Source: Neobacillus drentensis
GTDB taxonomy: Bacteria > Bacillota > Bacilli > Bacillales > Cytobacillaceae
Length of the DNA: 64,000 nt
Assembly (NCBI RefSeq): GCF_021560175.1
Contig: NZ_CP091110.1
Location: 672,001-736,000, forward strand
Direction of reading: 5' to 3'
Shown here: piece by piece, positions 1-8,812 of the stretch
How positions within the stretch are numbered: position 1 is the first letter of the stretch
Layout of the letters: each line of letters starts with the position of its first letter
Made by a program: the position numbers and the translations under genes
The notes under the pieces: model-generated
Database searches by the model: none
What the model was told of the DNA's origin: nothing
What the model saw: only the letters and a program-made list of their open reading frames with translations

Positions 1-2
1 TT

Positions 3-680
3 TCTGATCCCCAGTTTTTGCCCAGCCCATTCGTTGTTTGGCAAGGAGCGGTAGATCTAAGTAAGGATGGCTCGTTAGTTACTTACATGGGCGCGAGCTT
101 CCTGAGGGTGATTATTGGTTGGACGCTCGGGAATTTGATTGCTATCCCGATTGGTTTATTAATTGGCCGCTTTACAGTGCTTAGAGTGTTGCTCGATCCG
201 ATTATCAATTTTGTTCGCTTTATTCCACCCCTTGCCTTTATTACCTTATTCATGCTTTGGTTCGGGATTGGAGAGCAATCCAAAATCTTTCTAATCATGT
301 ATGCAACCTTCTTTATTGTGATCATCAATACTATTACTGGTGTACTGTTTGTCGAGGAAGACAAAATTCGCTCTGCTAGAAGTATGGGGGCTTCAGAAGT
401 CCAAATTATGTTTCATGTTATTATACCTGCATCACTTCCTTATATCTTTACAGGAGCTAAACTAGCCATGGGCTCCTCTTTCATGGCCATCGTCGGAGCT
501 GAAATGGTGGCAGCGAATGAGGGAATTGGCTACATGATTTGGAATGCAAGACTCTACTTTAAAACGGATTGGATCTTCGTAGGCCTCGTCTTACTTGGCT
601 TAATGGGATATTTTATGGATCGTGTCCTTACTTTATTTGGGAAAAATGTGCTAAAACGATATAATGTTGTAAAAAAATAA
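3..680 (+). CDS. ABC transporter permease, SsuC/TauC-like (5' truncated by window edge)
   Basis: Inner-membrane permease of the BPD_transp_1 family that imports sulfonates, nitrate or related small organic anions; the substrate cannot be read from the permease alone. The frame is open to the left edge, and the codons before the TTG at 18 read SDPQFLPSP, which is the usual N-terminal region of SsuC/TauC proteins, so TTG 18 is probably internal and the true start lies outside. Several hydrophobic helices are visible, with the EAA-like cytoplasmic loop around SARSMGASEVQIMFHVIIP. The ATPase and binding-protein genes are not in the window and would be expected upstream. A hairpin repeat follows 44 bases after the stop. 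Confidence 0.85.
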   Translation, partial: SDPQFLPSPFVVWQGAVDLSKDGSLVTYMGASFLRVIIGWTLGNLIAIPIGLLIGRFTVLRVLLDPIINFVRFIPPLAFITLFMLWFGIGEQSKIFLIMYATFFIVIINTITGVLFVEEDKIRSARSMGASEVQIMFHVIIPASLPYIFTGAKLAMGSSFMAIVGAEMVAANEGIGYMIWNARLYFKTDWIFVGLVLLGLMGYFMDRVLTLFGKNVLKRYNVVKK

Positions 681-723
681 TCACCTTTCGATAAGGTTTA
701 AATTAAAGCCAGCAGTCACACAA

Positions 724-781
724 GCAAACAAAGGGACGGTTCTTCTGCTTCGAGAAGCAATAGAACCGTCCCTTTGTTTGC
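724..781. repeat. Dispersed hairpin repeat, full form (copy 1)
   Basis: Perfect 20-bp inverted repeat (724-743 with 762-781) carrying the core GGGACGGTTCT. The inner part TGCTT-CGAG-AAGCA also pairs, so the whole unit folds into one long hairpin. It lies just after the permease gene and could stop transcription, although no clear T-run follows. Confidence 0.9.
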
Positions 782-788
782 TCCTTAT

Positions 789-817
789 TTGTCCAACACC
801 CCTATTTTCGTTAGAAT
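789..817 (+). promoter_or_regulatory. Candidate sigma-A promoter of fabF
   Basis: TTGTCC (789-794), a 17-base spacer, then TAGAAT (812-817), about 70 bases before the fabF start. Spacing is ideal and the hexamers are reasonable. Inferred from sequence only. Confidence 0.5.
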
Positions 818-889
818 AGAAGGGATGGACGAAGGGAATAAAGGTATTTGTGATACTTTTTAATAAAAACGGGTGGGGGAGAACGTTTA

Positions 890-2128
890 ATGAATAGAGT
901 TGTGATTACAGGTATTGGAGCCGTCACTCCTTTGGGGAATGATGCTTTCACTACATGGGATAACATTAAAAATGGAATTTCAGGTGTTGGTCCTGCAACA
1001 TTATTTGATATCGAAAAAGTGGATGTGAAAATTGCTGCTGAAGTAAAAGACTTTTCCCCAGAAGCATTTATGGATCGAAAAGAAGCTAGAAGAATGGGAC
1101 GTTATAGTCAGTTTGCTGTGGCCGCAAGTAAAATGGCTGTCCAGGATGCGGGCATACAAATAGGTGAGGATATTCAGCCTGAACGAGTCGGGGTTTGGAT
1201 TGGATCTGGAATTGGCGGTTTAGGTGAGTTTGAGGAACAACATAAGAAATTTATTGAAAAAGGCCAAAGAAGAGTTAATCCATTTACGATTCCAATGTTT
1301 ATCCCGGATATGGCGGCAGGTCAAGTTTCCATCGAACTCGGTGCAAAGGGAATCAACAATTGTTCCGTTACCGCTTGTGCATCTGGTGCCAATTCAATCG
1401 GCGATGCCTTCCGGGTGATTCAAAAAGGCGATGTGGATATGATGATTGCCGGTGGAACAGAAGCAACGATTACAGAGATGACCGTTGCCGGCTTTTCTAA
1501 CATGACTGCTCTTTCAAAAAATCCAGATCCAGCTACAGCAAGCCGGCCTTTTGATAAGAATCGTGATGGTTTTGTGATTGGTGAAGGCGCGGGGATTGTC
1601 GTGTTAGAGGAATTAGACCATGCTTTAGCCCGTGGTGCTCACATCTATGGAGAACTAATCGGCTACGGGGCTACAGGAGATGCACATCATATTACAACTC
1701 CTGCACCAGACGGCGAAGGGGCCCAGCGCGCAATGAATTTAGCCTTAGCGGATGCTGGAATAGAACCGAAACAAGTGGACTATATCAATGCCCATGGGAC
1801 ATCCACTTATTATAACGATTTATACGAAACATTAGCGATTAAAGAAGTGTTCAAGGACCATGCTTATAAGCTTTCGGTCAGTTCGACAAAATCAATGACA
1901 GGCCATTTATTGGGGGCAACGGGGGCAATTGAGGCGATTTTATCTCTTTTAGCGATTAAGGAAGGGATCATCCCACCAACCATTAACTATGAAACACCGG
2001 ATGAACAACTAGACTTAGATTATGTCCCTAATGTGGCAAAGACGAAGGATGTACAAGTCGTTCTTTCAAATTCATTAGGTTTCGGCGGACATAATGCCAC
2101 ATTGATTTTTAAAAAATTCACGGCGTGA
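890..2128 (+). CDS. fabF: Beta-ketoacyl-ACP synthase II
   Basis: Elongating condensing enzyme of type II fatty acid synthesis: it decarboxylates malonyl-ACP and joins it to acyl-ACP in the cytoplasm. The 412-residue length is standard. The catalytic triad is visible: Cys163 in [11 protein letters not shown], then His in [11 protein letters not shown] and His in [12 protein letters not shown]. The start has a GGGTGGGGGAG ribosome site. The gene stands alone with its own promoter and terminator, not next to fabH or acpP as the main fabF of Bacillus usually is. It may therefore be a second paralogue, but the sequence does not show a specialised substrate. Confidence 0.93.
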   Translation: MNRVVITGIGAVTPLGNDAFTTWDNIKNGISGVGPATLFDIEKVDVKIAAEVKDFSPEAFMDRKEARRMGRYSQFAVAASKMAVQDAGIQIGEDIQPERVGVWIGSGIGGLGEFEEQHKKFIEKGQRRVNPFTIPMFIPDMAAGQVSIELGAKGINNCSVTACASGANSIGDAFRVIQKGDVDMMIAGGTEATITEMTVAGFSNMTALSKNPDPATASRPFDKNRDGFVIGEGAGIVVLEELDHALARGAHIYGELIGYGATGDAHHITTPAPDGEGAQRAMNLALADAGIEPKQVDYINAHGTSTYYNDLYETLAIKEVFKDHAYKLSVSSTKSMTGHLLGATGAIEAILSLLAIKEGIIPPTINYETPDEQLDLDYVPNVAKTKDVQVVLSNSLGFGGHNATLIFKKFTA

Positions 2129-2172
2129 CTAAATTAGTGCTTGATTATCTTTAGGCCAAATCATTTTATACT

Positions 2173-2210
2173 AAAGTACCTTTGGGAAATTTCCGAAGGT
2201 ACTTTTCTTA
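2173..2210 (+). terminator. Terminator of fabF
   Basis: AAAGTACCTT (2173-2182) pairs perfectly with AAGGTACTTT (2196-2205) and is followed by a short T-rich run. Confidence 0.8.
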
Positions 2211-2243
2211 TTTAGGAGCTATGACCATCCTGATTAAAATAAT

Positions 2244-2271
2244 TTGCTAGAATCGAGTAAAATGTTAAAAT
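2244..2271 (+). promoter_or_regulatory. Candidate promoter of trpB
   Basis: TTGCTA (2244-2249), a 16-base spacer, TAAAAT (2266-2271). No T-box or TRAP-type leader was seen between it and the gene. Confidence 0.45.
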
Positions 2272-2333
2272 AGTAGTTAGAATATTCAGTATTAACTGAA
2301 CTGAAACATAGATTAGAAGGAGACGAGGAGAGC

Positions 2334-3512
2334 ATGGAAAAAGTTAGAGCAGAGAACAAAGGATATTTTGGTGAATTTGGAGGAAGCTTTGTTCCAGAGG
2401 ATTTGCAAACCGTGATGAACGAGTTGGAACAACAGTTTTTGCGCTATAAGGATGATCCTGAATTTATTGAAGAATATAAATACTATTTAAGAGAGTATAT
2501 TGGCAGAGAAAATCCTTTAACCTACGCTGAAAATTTAACGGAAAGAATCGGCGGAGCAAAAATATACTTAAAGCGAGAAGACCTGAACCATACAGGAGCG
2601 CATAAGATCAATAATGCGATCGGGCAAATTTTATTAGCCAAGCGAATGGGTGTTAAGCGGATTATCGCAGAAACAGGAGCAGGCCAGCATGGCGTTGCAA
2701 CGGCAACAGCATGTGCAATGTTTGGAATGGAATGTGTCATTTATATGGGCAAGTTAGATACCGAACGGCAAGCACTTAATGTCTTTCGAATGGAATTACT
2801 TGGTGCCAAGGTCGTTCCTGTTTCAAAAGGACAAGGCCGCCTGAAGGATGCAGTTGATGAGGCTTTAGGCGATTTAGTCCAAAACTATAAAAATACGTTT
2901 TATTTATTGGGGTCTGCTGTTGGACCACATCCGTATCCAACGATGGTCAAACATTTTCAGGCGATTATTAGTGAAGAATCCAAACGTCAGATTCTGGAAA
3001 AGGAAGGAAAACTGCCAACTGCAGTCATTGCTTGTGCGGGCGGCGGAAGTAATGCTATTGGGGCATTTGCTCACTACATTGACGAAGAAGATGTCCGGCT
3101 GATCGGGGTAGAACCAGCGGAGGCTCCGACCCTAAGTGAAGGGGTACCAGCCGTCATCCATGGGTTTAAATGTTTAACGTTATTAGACGAAAAGGGAGAT
3201 CCCAAACCAACCTACTCGATTGCCGCTGGGCTTGATTATCCTGGTGTGGGTCCAGAGCATAGCTATTTAAAGACAAGCGGCAGAGGTGAGTATGTAACGG
3301 TTACGGGACAGGTAGCCTTAGATGCATTTCTATTACTTAGTAAGACAGAAGGGATTATTCCAGCACTAGAGAGCTCTCATGCAGTAGCCTATGCAGTTAA
3401 ACTCGCAAAAGAATTAACAGCGGATGACCTGCTGATTGTGAATTTATCGGGACGAGGCGATAAAGATGTGGAGCAGGTTTTTGGTATGTTGAAAAATAAA
3501 GAGAATAACTGA
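2334..3512 (+). CDS. trpB: Tryptophan synthase beta chain (stand-alone)
   Basis: PLP enzyme that joins indole and serine to make tryptophan. It is 392 residues long. The PLP lysine is Lys91 in [13 protein letters not shown], and the phosphate-binding loop GGGSNAIG is near residue 235. The sequence resembles TrpB1, the class that pairs with TrpA, rather than the longer TrpB2. The start follows a strong AGAAGGAGACGAGG site. No trpA or other trp gene lies beside it. It could be an extra copy that salvages indole, or the genome's trp genes may be dispersed. A serine-synthesis gene (serA) follows, and serine is the co-substrate; this adjacency may be coincidental. Confidence 0.93.
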   Translation: MEKVRAENKGYFGEFGGSFVPEDLQTVMNELEQQFLRYKDDPEFIEEYKYYLREYIGRENPLTYAENLTERIGGAKIYLKREDLNHTGAHKINNAIGQILLAKRMGVKRIIAETGAGQHGVATATACAMFGMECVIYMGKLDTERQALNVFRMELLGAKVVPVSKGQGRLKDAVDEALGDLVQNYKNTFYLLGSAVGPHPYPTMVKHFQAIISEESKRQILEKEGKLPTAVIACAGGGSNAIGAFAHYIDEEDVRLIGVEPAEAPTLSEGVPAVIHGFKCLTLLDEKGDPKPTYSIAAGLDYPGVGPEHSYLKTSGRGEYVTVTGQVALDAFLLLSKTEGIIPALESSHAVAYAVKLAKELTADDLLIVNLSGRGDKDVEQVFGMLKNKENN

Positions 3513-3583
3513 TGCCCATAGATAGTCAACATTGCTAATCTTTAAAAAGTAAAAACATTGTTTTTAATATGTTTATTTTACAA

Positions 3584-3612
3584 TTGAAAAGTATTAGAAT
3601 ATTTGTTAAAAT
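3584..3612 (+). promoter_or_regulatory. Promoter of serA and its riboswitch leader
   Basis: TTGAAA (3584-3589), a 17-base spacer, TAAAAT (3607-3612). Transcription would begin near 3619, just before the aptamer. Confidence 0.7.
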
Positions 3613-3628
3613 ACAAATAAATTAAAAA

Positions 3629-3701
3629 GACCTTGTGTAACTGGCGAAACACGGATAACCGTGAGGGAGCACATGGTGTCGGAGCCGTTCGCCTGGGCAG
3701 A
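3629..3701 (+). ncRNA. ZTP (pfl) riboswitch aptamer
   Basis: The leader holds the two conserved blocks of the pfl motif: GTGTAACTGGCGAAACACGG near 3635-3654, and CCGTTCGCCTGGGCAG at 3685-3700. These form the first junction and the ZTP-binding 3' pseudoknot hairpin. The riboswitch senses ZMP/ZTP, which builds up when 10-formyl-THF is scarce, and it usually controls purine, folate or one-carbon genes. Serine supplies one-carbon units, so serA is a sensible target. The aptamer's 3' end overlaps the 5' arm of the next terminator. Confidence 0.9.
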
Positions 3702-3737
3702 GGTAAGGGAAGAATAGACTTCCCTTACCTCTTTCTA
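3699..3737 (+). terminator. Riboswitch-controlled terminator of serA
   Basis: A perfect 13-bp stem (3699-3711 with 3720-3732) is followed by a T-rich tract. Its first bases are shared with the end of the aptamer, so a ligand-bound aptamer should block the stem and allow read-through (an ON switch). Confidence 0.85.
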
Positions 3738-3850
3738 TATACCAGGAGGCGGTCTTCCATAATATTATAATTGTGAAATTCTGTACAATGTAAAGTTGAT
3801 TTAGATTTAATATTTTCATAAATTATCCTATCTAAAGAGAGGTATACCAA

Positions 3851-5050
3851 ATGAGCACACTAGTAGTAGACAACGTGAAGACAATTAAAACATTAAATAG
3901 CATCGCGGAAAGCGGGCTAAAGGTATTTAATAAAGGGAATTTTACCATTGATAATGACAGTGAGAACCCGGATGCTATTGTTGTTCGCAGTTTTAATATG
4001 CATTCACTGGATTTCGGAGATAACTTAAAAGCAATTGCACGTGCTGGGGCTGGTGTCAATAATATTCCCGTCGACAAATGTACCGAGCAAGGAATCGTTG
4101 TTTTTAATACACCTGGTGCCAATGCGAATGCGGTAAAAGAGATGGTATTAACGTCATTGATTTCTTCATCTCGTAACCTTTTTGCAGGTGTATCTTGGAC
4201 AAAGACATTAGAAGGCGAAGGAGACCAGGTGCCTAAGCTTGTTGAAGCAGGCAAGAAGCAATTTGTCGGGAAAGAAATCAAAGGAAAAACGCTGGGGATT
4301 ATTGGGTTAGGTGCAATTGGTGCACTTGTAGCCAATGATGCGCTCGATTTAGATATGGATGTGATTGGTTTTGATCCGTTCATCTCTGTTGACACAGCTT
4401 GGAACTTGTCTCGTAATGTACAGCGTGCCATGACAATTGAACAATTATTTGCTGAGTCAGACTATATTACGGTTCACGTGCCTTTAACTAATGATACAAA
4501 AGGAATGTTCAATAAAGATTCCTTCGGCATTATGAAGCCTGGTGTTCATATTTTGAATTTCTCACGCGGTGAGTTAGTGAACGAAGTCGATATGGCGGTG
4601 GCATTGGAAGAAGGAGTTGTCGGTAAGTATATTACGGACTTCCCGAATGAAAATGTATTAAAAATGAAAAATACAATTTCCATTCCACACCTTGGTGCTT
4701 CTACAGCAGAATCTGAGGAAAATTGTGCCATCATGGCAGCTCGTCAGGTGAAGGAATTTTTAGAAACTGGAAACATCAAAAACTCTGTTAATTTTCCAAA
4801 CGCTGAACTTCCTTACACAGGAAAACGTCGTGTGGCAGCTTTCCACCGAAACATTCCGAACATGGTTGGGCAGATTACTTCAGCTATTTCCAGCTATAAT
4901 TTAAATATTGCTGACATGGTGAACAGAAGCCGCGGCGAATTTGCCTATACCATGATCGACATTGAAAATAAAGTCAATGGGGAAGTGATTCCTGGGTTGG
5001 TGGAAAAAATCAGCCAAATCGAGGGAATTGTCACAGCCCGAGTAATCTAA
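3851..5050 (+). CDS. serA: D-3-phosphoglycerate dehydrogenase with C-terminal ACT domain
   Basis: First enzyme of serine synthesis: it oxidises 3-phosphoglycerate to 3-phosphohydroxypyruvate with NAD. In the 399-residue protein the nucleotide loop GLGAIG is at 152-157, the substrate arginine is in SRGE (about 239), the catalytic glutamate is in the DFPNENV segment, and the catalytic His280 is in SIPHLGAST. The ACT regulatory fold occupies about 327-399, so serine feedback is likely. It is shorter than the 525-residue B. subtilis SerA because it lacks the intervening ASB domain. Expression is probably set by the ZTP riboswitch. Neither serC nor serB is adjacent. Confidence 0.93.
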   Translation: MSTLVVDNVKTIKTLNSIAESGLKVFNKGNFTIDNDSENPDAIVVRSFNMHSLDFGDNLKAIARAGAGVNNIPVDKCTEQGIVVFNTPGANANAVKEMVLTSLISSSRNLFAGVSWTKTLEGEGDQVPKLVEAGKKQFVGKEIKGKTLGIIGLGAIGALVANDALDLDMDVIGFDPFISVDTAWNLSRNVQRAMTIEQLFAESDYITVHVPLTNDTKGMFNKDSFGIMKPGVHILNFSRGELVNEVDMAVALEEGVVGKYITDFPNENVLKMKNTISIPHLGASTAESEENCAIMAARQVKEFLETGNIKNSVNFPNAELPYTGKRRVAAFHRNIPNMVGQITSAISSYNLNIADMVNRSRGEFAYTMIDIENKVNGEVIPGLVEKISQIEGIVTARVI

Positions 5051-5086
5051 GGCTGCTTTTCAGATAAGTTTATCGAAATAGGATTG

Positions 5087-5128
5087 AAAAAGGCATGCAG
5101 GGATGATATTTCCCGGCATGCCTTTTTT
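5087..5128 (+). terminator. Terminator of serA
   Basis: The stem AAAAAGGCATGC (5087-5098) pairs with GCATGCCTTTTT, ending in a T-run. Confidence 0.9.
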
Positions 5129-5142
5129 GGTGAGGAGGCAAA

Positions 5143-5181
5143 GGGACGGTTCTCTTGCTTCGTAAGCAAGAGAACCGTCCC
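5143..5181. repeat. Dispersed hairpin repeat, full form (copy 2)
   Basis: Perfect 18-bp stem (5143-5160 with 5164-5181) and a 3-base loop, with core GGGACGGTTCTCTTGCTT. It lies between the convergent ends of serA and the MFS gene. Confidence 0.92.
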
Positions 5182-5198
5182 CGTGATTCCTCGTGATT

Positions 5199-6542
5199 CT
5201 AAGATACTACTTTTAAATTTTTTCTTGCCCTAATGGATTGCGAACTATACTTTTCACGTACCAGCAGGATGGCTATTGCAGAGATGATGCATGGAATGGC
5301 AAATGCTAAGAAATTTACTTGAAGGGGGAGCTGTGAATTTAACAGGAATCCTCCTAAGGTTGGACCAAGGATTCCGCCAATTCGGCCAATTCCAAGCTCC
5401 CAGCCTACTCCTGTTGATCTTATTTCATTAGGATAGTATTGGGACACATAGGCATTCATAATAATTTGTGTACCTGTTGTAGCTCCTCCTGCAATGAAGA
5501 GTAGCACATATAACAAGAACATGTTTGGCTTGAAGCTTAACAGGGTTAAGGCCAAAAATCCTGTAATGAAAAAGGATAGTAAGACAAGCCTTGAACCAAA
5601 GCGGTCGGCAAGTTTTCCTCCAAAGATCGCCCCAACAATAGCCCCGACATTTAATGTAATTAAGAAAGTCAAGCTTGACCCAATAGGGAAGCCAGAGGCT
5701 TGCATGAGCTTCGGAAGCCAAGTACTAAGGCCGTACATAACAAGTAAACACATAAATGCGGCAATCCAAAACATGATGGTACTAAACGCACGCTTTTCAC
5801 TAAATAATTTTTGAACAGTAAAGGTAGAATCCTTACCAGGTATATCAGAAATAAACTCATCTGTAGAGCTATACTTGCTGTTGCCATCAATTCGATTAAG
5901 CAGCTGGGCTAATTTATCCTTTTTATTTTTCAAAATATAATATCCAAACGATTCCGGAAGTGTTTTATAAAGAACTGGGATAAATAAAACCGGAATGGCC
6001 GCAACCCATACGACTGCACGCCAGCTATATAGAGGTAAAAGATAGAGTGCTCCTAAAGAAGCTGCAACACCGCCGGCTGCATGTCCGCTGAACATGATAG
6101 AAACAAGCGTGCTTCGAAATTTCTTTGGGGCATATTCTGTCACTAGTGCAATCAGGTTTGGCATGACCCCTCCAAGTCCTAGTCCCGCAAGAAATCTTTG
6201 AAAACCAAAAGACGCAGGTCCATTTGAGAATCCCGAAGTGAAGGTGAAAATTGTAAATATAGCACAGCAAAATAAAATTACGTTCTTCCTGCCCATCCTG
6301 TCAGCGAGGGGACCAAAAACCAAGGCCCCAAGCATCATCCCAAATAAGGCATAACTACTCAATTTACCCGCTTCAACAGGATTAATTCCCCAATCCTGCA
6401 TTAACGATGGCAAAATAGCCCCTAACATAAACATATCGTAACCATCACAGACAATGATAAACAAACAGCTAATGATTAAAACTAAATGAAAGCGGTTAAA
6501 TTTTTGGTTATCAATAAAGGTATTGACATTAACCTTCCTCAT
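5199..6542 (-). CDS. MFS transporter, aromatic acid:H+ symporter (AAHS) type
   Basis: Proton-coupled uptake of a hydroxybenzoate or similar aromatic acid across the membrane. It has about 12 hydrophobic segments, the family signature near TM1 (DGYDMFMLG), and the MFS loop GPLADRMGRKN between TM2 and TM3. The start at 6542 is chosen because AAAGGGGAGGA lies 8 bases before it; an upstream in-frame ATG (6572) has no ribosome site. This gives 447 residues. It sits beside the IclR gene and the gentisate operon, so gentisate or a precursor such as 3-hydroxybenzoate is the likely substrate (inference). A near relative at 10.55-11.76 kb is broken, which leaves this as the intact copy here. Confidence 0.88.
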   Translation of the reverse strand: MRKVNVNTFIDNQKFNRFHLVLIISCLFIIVCDGYDMFMLGAILPSLMQDWGINPVEAGKLSSYALFGMMLGALVFGPLADRMGRKNVILFCCAIFTIFTFTSGFSNGPASFGFQRFLAGLGLGGVMPNLIALVTEYAPKKFRSTLVSIMFSGHAAGGVAASLGALYLLPLYSWRAVVWVAAIPVLFIPVLYKTLPESFGYYILKNKKDKLAQLLNRIDGNSKYSSTDEFISDIPGKDSTFTVQKLFSEKRAFSTIMFWIAAFMCLLVMYGLSTWLPKLMQASGFPIGSSLTFLITLNVGAIVGAIFGGKLADRFGSRLVLLSFFITGFLALTLLSFKPNMFLLYVLLFIAGGATTGTQIIMNAYVSQYYPNEIRSTGVGWELGIGRIGGILGPTLGGFLLNSQLPLQVNFLAFAIPCIISAIAILLVREKYSSQSIRARKNLKVVS

Positions 6543-6676
6543 TTGAAATTCCTCCCCTTTGTTTTTCCTCATTTTCCATCCCTAGTTGTTAAAAAAACAG
6601 CTTAATTAATTTAAACATGGTAGCAATAGTAATAATTAGTGATGCATCTCCTCCAATCTTTAAAAATCATCGTTAA

Positions 6677-6690
6677 TGATTGCGTTTGCA
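6677..6690. promoter_or_regulatory. Weak candidate cre (CcpA) site
   Basis: TGATTGCGTTTGCA; read on the minus strand it is TGCAAACGCAATCA, with two mismatches to the cre consensus. It lies downstream of the MFS promoter, where CcpA could block elongation. Inference. Confidence 0.3.
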
Positions 6691-6738
6691 AAATCCAGTT
6701 AATTATCCACCAATAGTTAACTTAGTTATCTAAAAGTG

Positions 6739-6767
6739 ATTATAATCGTGATAGAATTATTTTTCAA
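6739..6767 (-). promoter_or_regulatory. Promoter of the AAHS transporter
   Basis: On the minus strand TTGAAA (6762-6767), a 17-base spacer, TATAAT (6739-6744): a near-consensus sigma-A promoter about 200 bases before the gene start. Confidence 0.7.
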
Positions 6768-6787
6768 TAAAAAATTCTGAATAATGA

Positions 6788-6838
6788 ATCATGGGGACGG
6801 TTCTCCTGCTTCCGAAGCAGGAGAACCGTCCCCATGAT
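6788..6838. repeat. Dispersed hairpin repeat, full form (copy 3)
   Basis: Perfect 24-bp stem (6788-6811 with 6815-6838), loop CCG, core GGGACGGTTCTCCTGCTT. It starts two bases beyond the iclR-type stop codon and probably helps end that transcript. Confidence 0.92.
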
Positions 6839-6840
6839 TT

Positions 6841-7605
6841 TTATGATTTGTAGCCGAAGCTTGCAGATATCTGCCGGCTGATTTCTAAAATAAACTCGCT
6901 GTGAGGATCTTGATCGTTTTTTGGTATCTGATCGGAAAAGCCGACAATGGCCACCGCACCTAAAAGATCTTTTTTGTAATTTAAAACGGGAAAAGAAACG
7001 GAGGAGACGGAAGGAACGAGAGGTTCTTTTGCAAATGCAATTTCTTTTTCCTTAATGGTCAAAATCTCTTTTTCCAATTGTTGAAGCTGTTCTTGGGGGA
7101 TTCTTTGGCTTTCACTCTCTTTCCAGCTCTGGATAATATCCTCATTCGAGAATGCCATAAAGATTTTACCTGCAGCGGAAAAAAGCGGCAGCAGTGTTCC
7201 AATCGTTGCTCCAATATTAAAGCCTTGGCTTACATTAAACATTCTAATAACCATTGGACCATTATTCGTCCAAATAGAAAACAACACCGTACTGGAAGTT
7301 TTGCTATTGAGCAGTTCTAAGTATGGCGTTATCCGATCAAGGACATTTTCCTGGTCGACCGCCGCCATACCATATTCTACTAATTTGCTGCCAAGTAAGT
7401 AGGCACCAGATCCCTTATCTCGATAAAGAATTCCCAAATTAGTAAAGGTGTTCAGATATTTATAGAGGTTGCTCTTTGTTGTCTGAGAAAGCTCTTGAAT
7501 TTCTGAAAATTTTATTGGCTTTCCATGTTTAGCAATTAAATCAATAATCCCCATTCCAATTTCTAAGGATTGAATGGTAGCCCCTTTTTTGACGACAGTT
7601 TCCAT
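6841..7605 (-). CDS. IclR-family transcriptional regulator
   Basis: DNA-binding regulator with an N-terminal winged helix (about residues 10-70, including TTKSNLYKYLNTFTNLGIL) and a C-terminal ligand-binding domain typical of IclR proteins that sense aromatic acids. The start at 7605 (254 residues) is preferred to an upstream ATG at 7629 because GGAGG lies 5 bases before it. It is divergent from the gentisate operon and next to the aromatic transporter, so it probably controls both (inference). A perfect 12-base palindrome over the operon's -35 box is a possible binding site. Whether it activates or represses cannot be told. Confidence 0.88.
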   Translation of the reverse strand: METVVKKGATIQSLEIGMGIIDLIAKHGKPIKFSEIQELSQTTKSNLYKYLNTFTNLGILYRDKGSGAYLLGSKLVEYGMAAVDQENVLDRITPYLELLNSKTSSTVLFSIWTNNGPMVIRMFNVSQGFNIGATIGTLLPLFSAAGKIFMAFSNEDIIQSWKESESQRIPQEQLQQLEKEILTIKEKEIAFAKEPLVPSVSSVSFPVLNYKKDLLGAVAIVGFSDQIPKNDQDPHSEFILEISRQISASFGYKS

Positions 7606-7722
7606 ATTGCCCTCCAATACATCTTCCAATAGTTTATATGTTTTAAAATAACAAACTCCATCTTACTTTTAAAGAGACAGACTTAAGATTAACTCCAAAA
7701 ATTATTTTTTTAAGTGTTAATA

Positions 7723-7752
7723 TTGACAATTGTCAGAAATCTATTTTATCAT
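7723..7752 (+). promoter_or_regulatory. Gentisate operon promoter with overlapping palindromic operator
   Basis: TTGACA (7723-7728), an 18-base spacer, TATCAT (7747-7752). The perfect palindrome TGACAATTGTCA (7724-7735) covers the -35 element, a good position for a repressor or activator such as the divergent IclR protein. Confidence 0.6.
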
Positions 7753-7759
7753 AATAGTG

Positions 7760-7778
7760 ACCATTGTATCTTAATGGT
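7760..7778. promoter_or_regulatory. Inverted repeat, possible second operator
   Basis: ACCATT (7760-7765) and AATGGT (7773-7778) form an inverted repeat just downstream of the -10 box of the gentisate operon. Possible second regulator site; inference. Confidence 0.35.
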
Positions 7779-7861
7779 GGATATAGTGAATGCCAAGTTA
7801 CACATACGTCATTTAGAAAACATTAAATCACACATAAAAAACAAAAGGGGAGAACCGACAA

Positions 7862-8812
7862 ATGAAATTGATAACGTTTGCAAGAGAAGGGGTTTCACGG
7901 GTAGGAGTAGTAGAAGGAAATAATGTAATTGATTTAAATCTAGCTTACCAGTCGCTGCTAGAATCTGAGGGACAACTTCGCTATCAGCAAATTGCTGAAG
8001 CCTATGTACCTGCAGATATGAACGGTCTTCTTCAGGGGGGCAAGGACAGTTTAGGAAAAGCAGAGGAAGCAGTGCAATATGCTTTGAAAAACAAGGAGGA
8101 CAAAGGCCGCAAACTTGTTCTTTCTATTGACGAAGTAAAAGTGGAAGCACCTGTTCCTAACCCAGGGAAAATGATCTGCGTAGGTCATAATTATCGGGAA
8201 CATATTTTGGAAATGGGTCGTGAAATTCCACCATACCCTGTTGTATTTGCAAAGTTTGCCAATACTGTGATTGGTCCGCAAGACGATATTCCATTCTTCC
8301 CAGTTTCAGAGCAGCTAGATTATGAGGCGGAATTTGCGTTTGTTATCGGGAAAAGAGCACGGAATGTATCACAAGAAGATGCCTTAGACTATGTGGCAGG
8401 TTACACGATTGTAAATGATGTTACTTACCGAGACATTCAGCGCCGTACCCTTCAGTGGCTTCAAGGGAAAACAGTTGAAGGTAGTGCTCCAATGGGTCCA
8501 TGGCTGATTACATCTGATGAATTGACAAACCCATCTGGTTTGGAAGTTGTTTTAACCGTGAATGGTGAAGAAAGACAACATACGAATACTGCTAACCTTG
8601 TATTCTCAGTTCAATACTTAGTTGAATTCTTATCCAACTTAATGACACTTGAACCAGGAGATGTCATTTTAACAGGTACCCCAGGCGGAGTAGGGTTTGC
8701 AATGAACCCGCAAACCTTCCTTAAAGATGGGGATGTCGTTAAAATCGAAATTGATCAAATTGGTTCACTAGAAAACACGGTCAAAAAAGTGGCTGTTGAG
8801 GTGAAATTATAA
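7862..8812 (+). CDS. FAH-family hydrolase, probable fumarylpyruvate hydrolase
   Basis: Likely last step of the gentisate pathway: fumarylpyruvate plus water gives fumarate and pyruvate. The 316-residue protein has the C-terminal FAH fold with metal ligands in YEAEFAFVIG and the aspartate of NDVTYRD, and the family motif GDVILTGTPGGVG. The N-terminal 100 residues form the usual FAH cap domain. The ribosome site is AAAAGGGGAG. Its TAA overlaps the ATG of the DinB gene (TAATG), which indicates translational coupling. FAH enzymes are hard to tell apart by sequence; the substrate is assigned from the neighbouring gentisate dioxygenase. Acylpyruvate hydrolase is the main alternative. Confidence 0.85.
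   Translation: MKLITFAREGVSRVGVVEGNNVIDLNLAYQSLLESEGQLRYQQIAEAYVPADMNGLLQGGKDSLGKAEEAVQYALKNKEDKGRKLVLSIDEVKVEAPVPNPGKMICVGHNYREHILEMGREIPPYPVVFAKFANTVIGPQDDIPFFPVSEQLDYEAEFAFVIGKRARNVSQEDALDYVAGYTIVNDVTYRDIQRRTLQWLQGKTVEGSAPMGPWLITSDELTNPSGLEVVLTVNGEERQHTNTANLVFSVQYLVEFLSNLMTLEPGDVILTGTPGGVGFAMNPQTFLKDGDVVKIEIDQIGSLENTVKKVAVEVKL

Noticed and set aside
18..20. TTG at position 18 as the start of the first permease
   Set aside because: The frame stays open to the window edge and upstream codons fit the family, so the gene most likely begins before the window.
3832..4431. Long open frame (199 codons) on the minus strand across serA
   Set aside because: It is antisense to a fully conserved serA with all catalytic motifs, has low-complexity Ser/Pro/Thr content and no ribosome site.
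5494..5814. 106-codon plus-strand frame inside the AAHS transporter
   Set aside because: A shadow of the conserved transporter on the other strand; no start signal.
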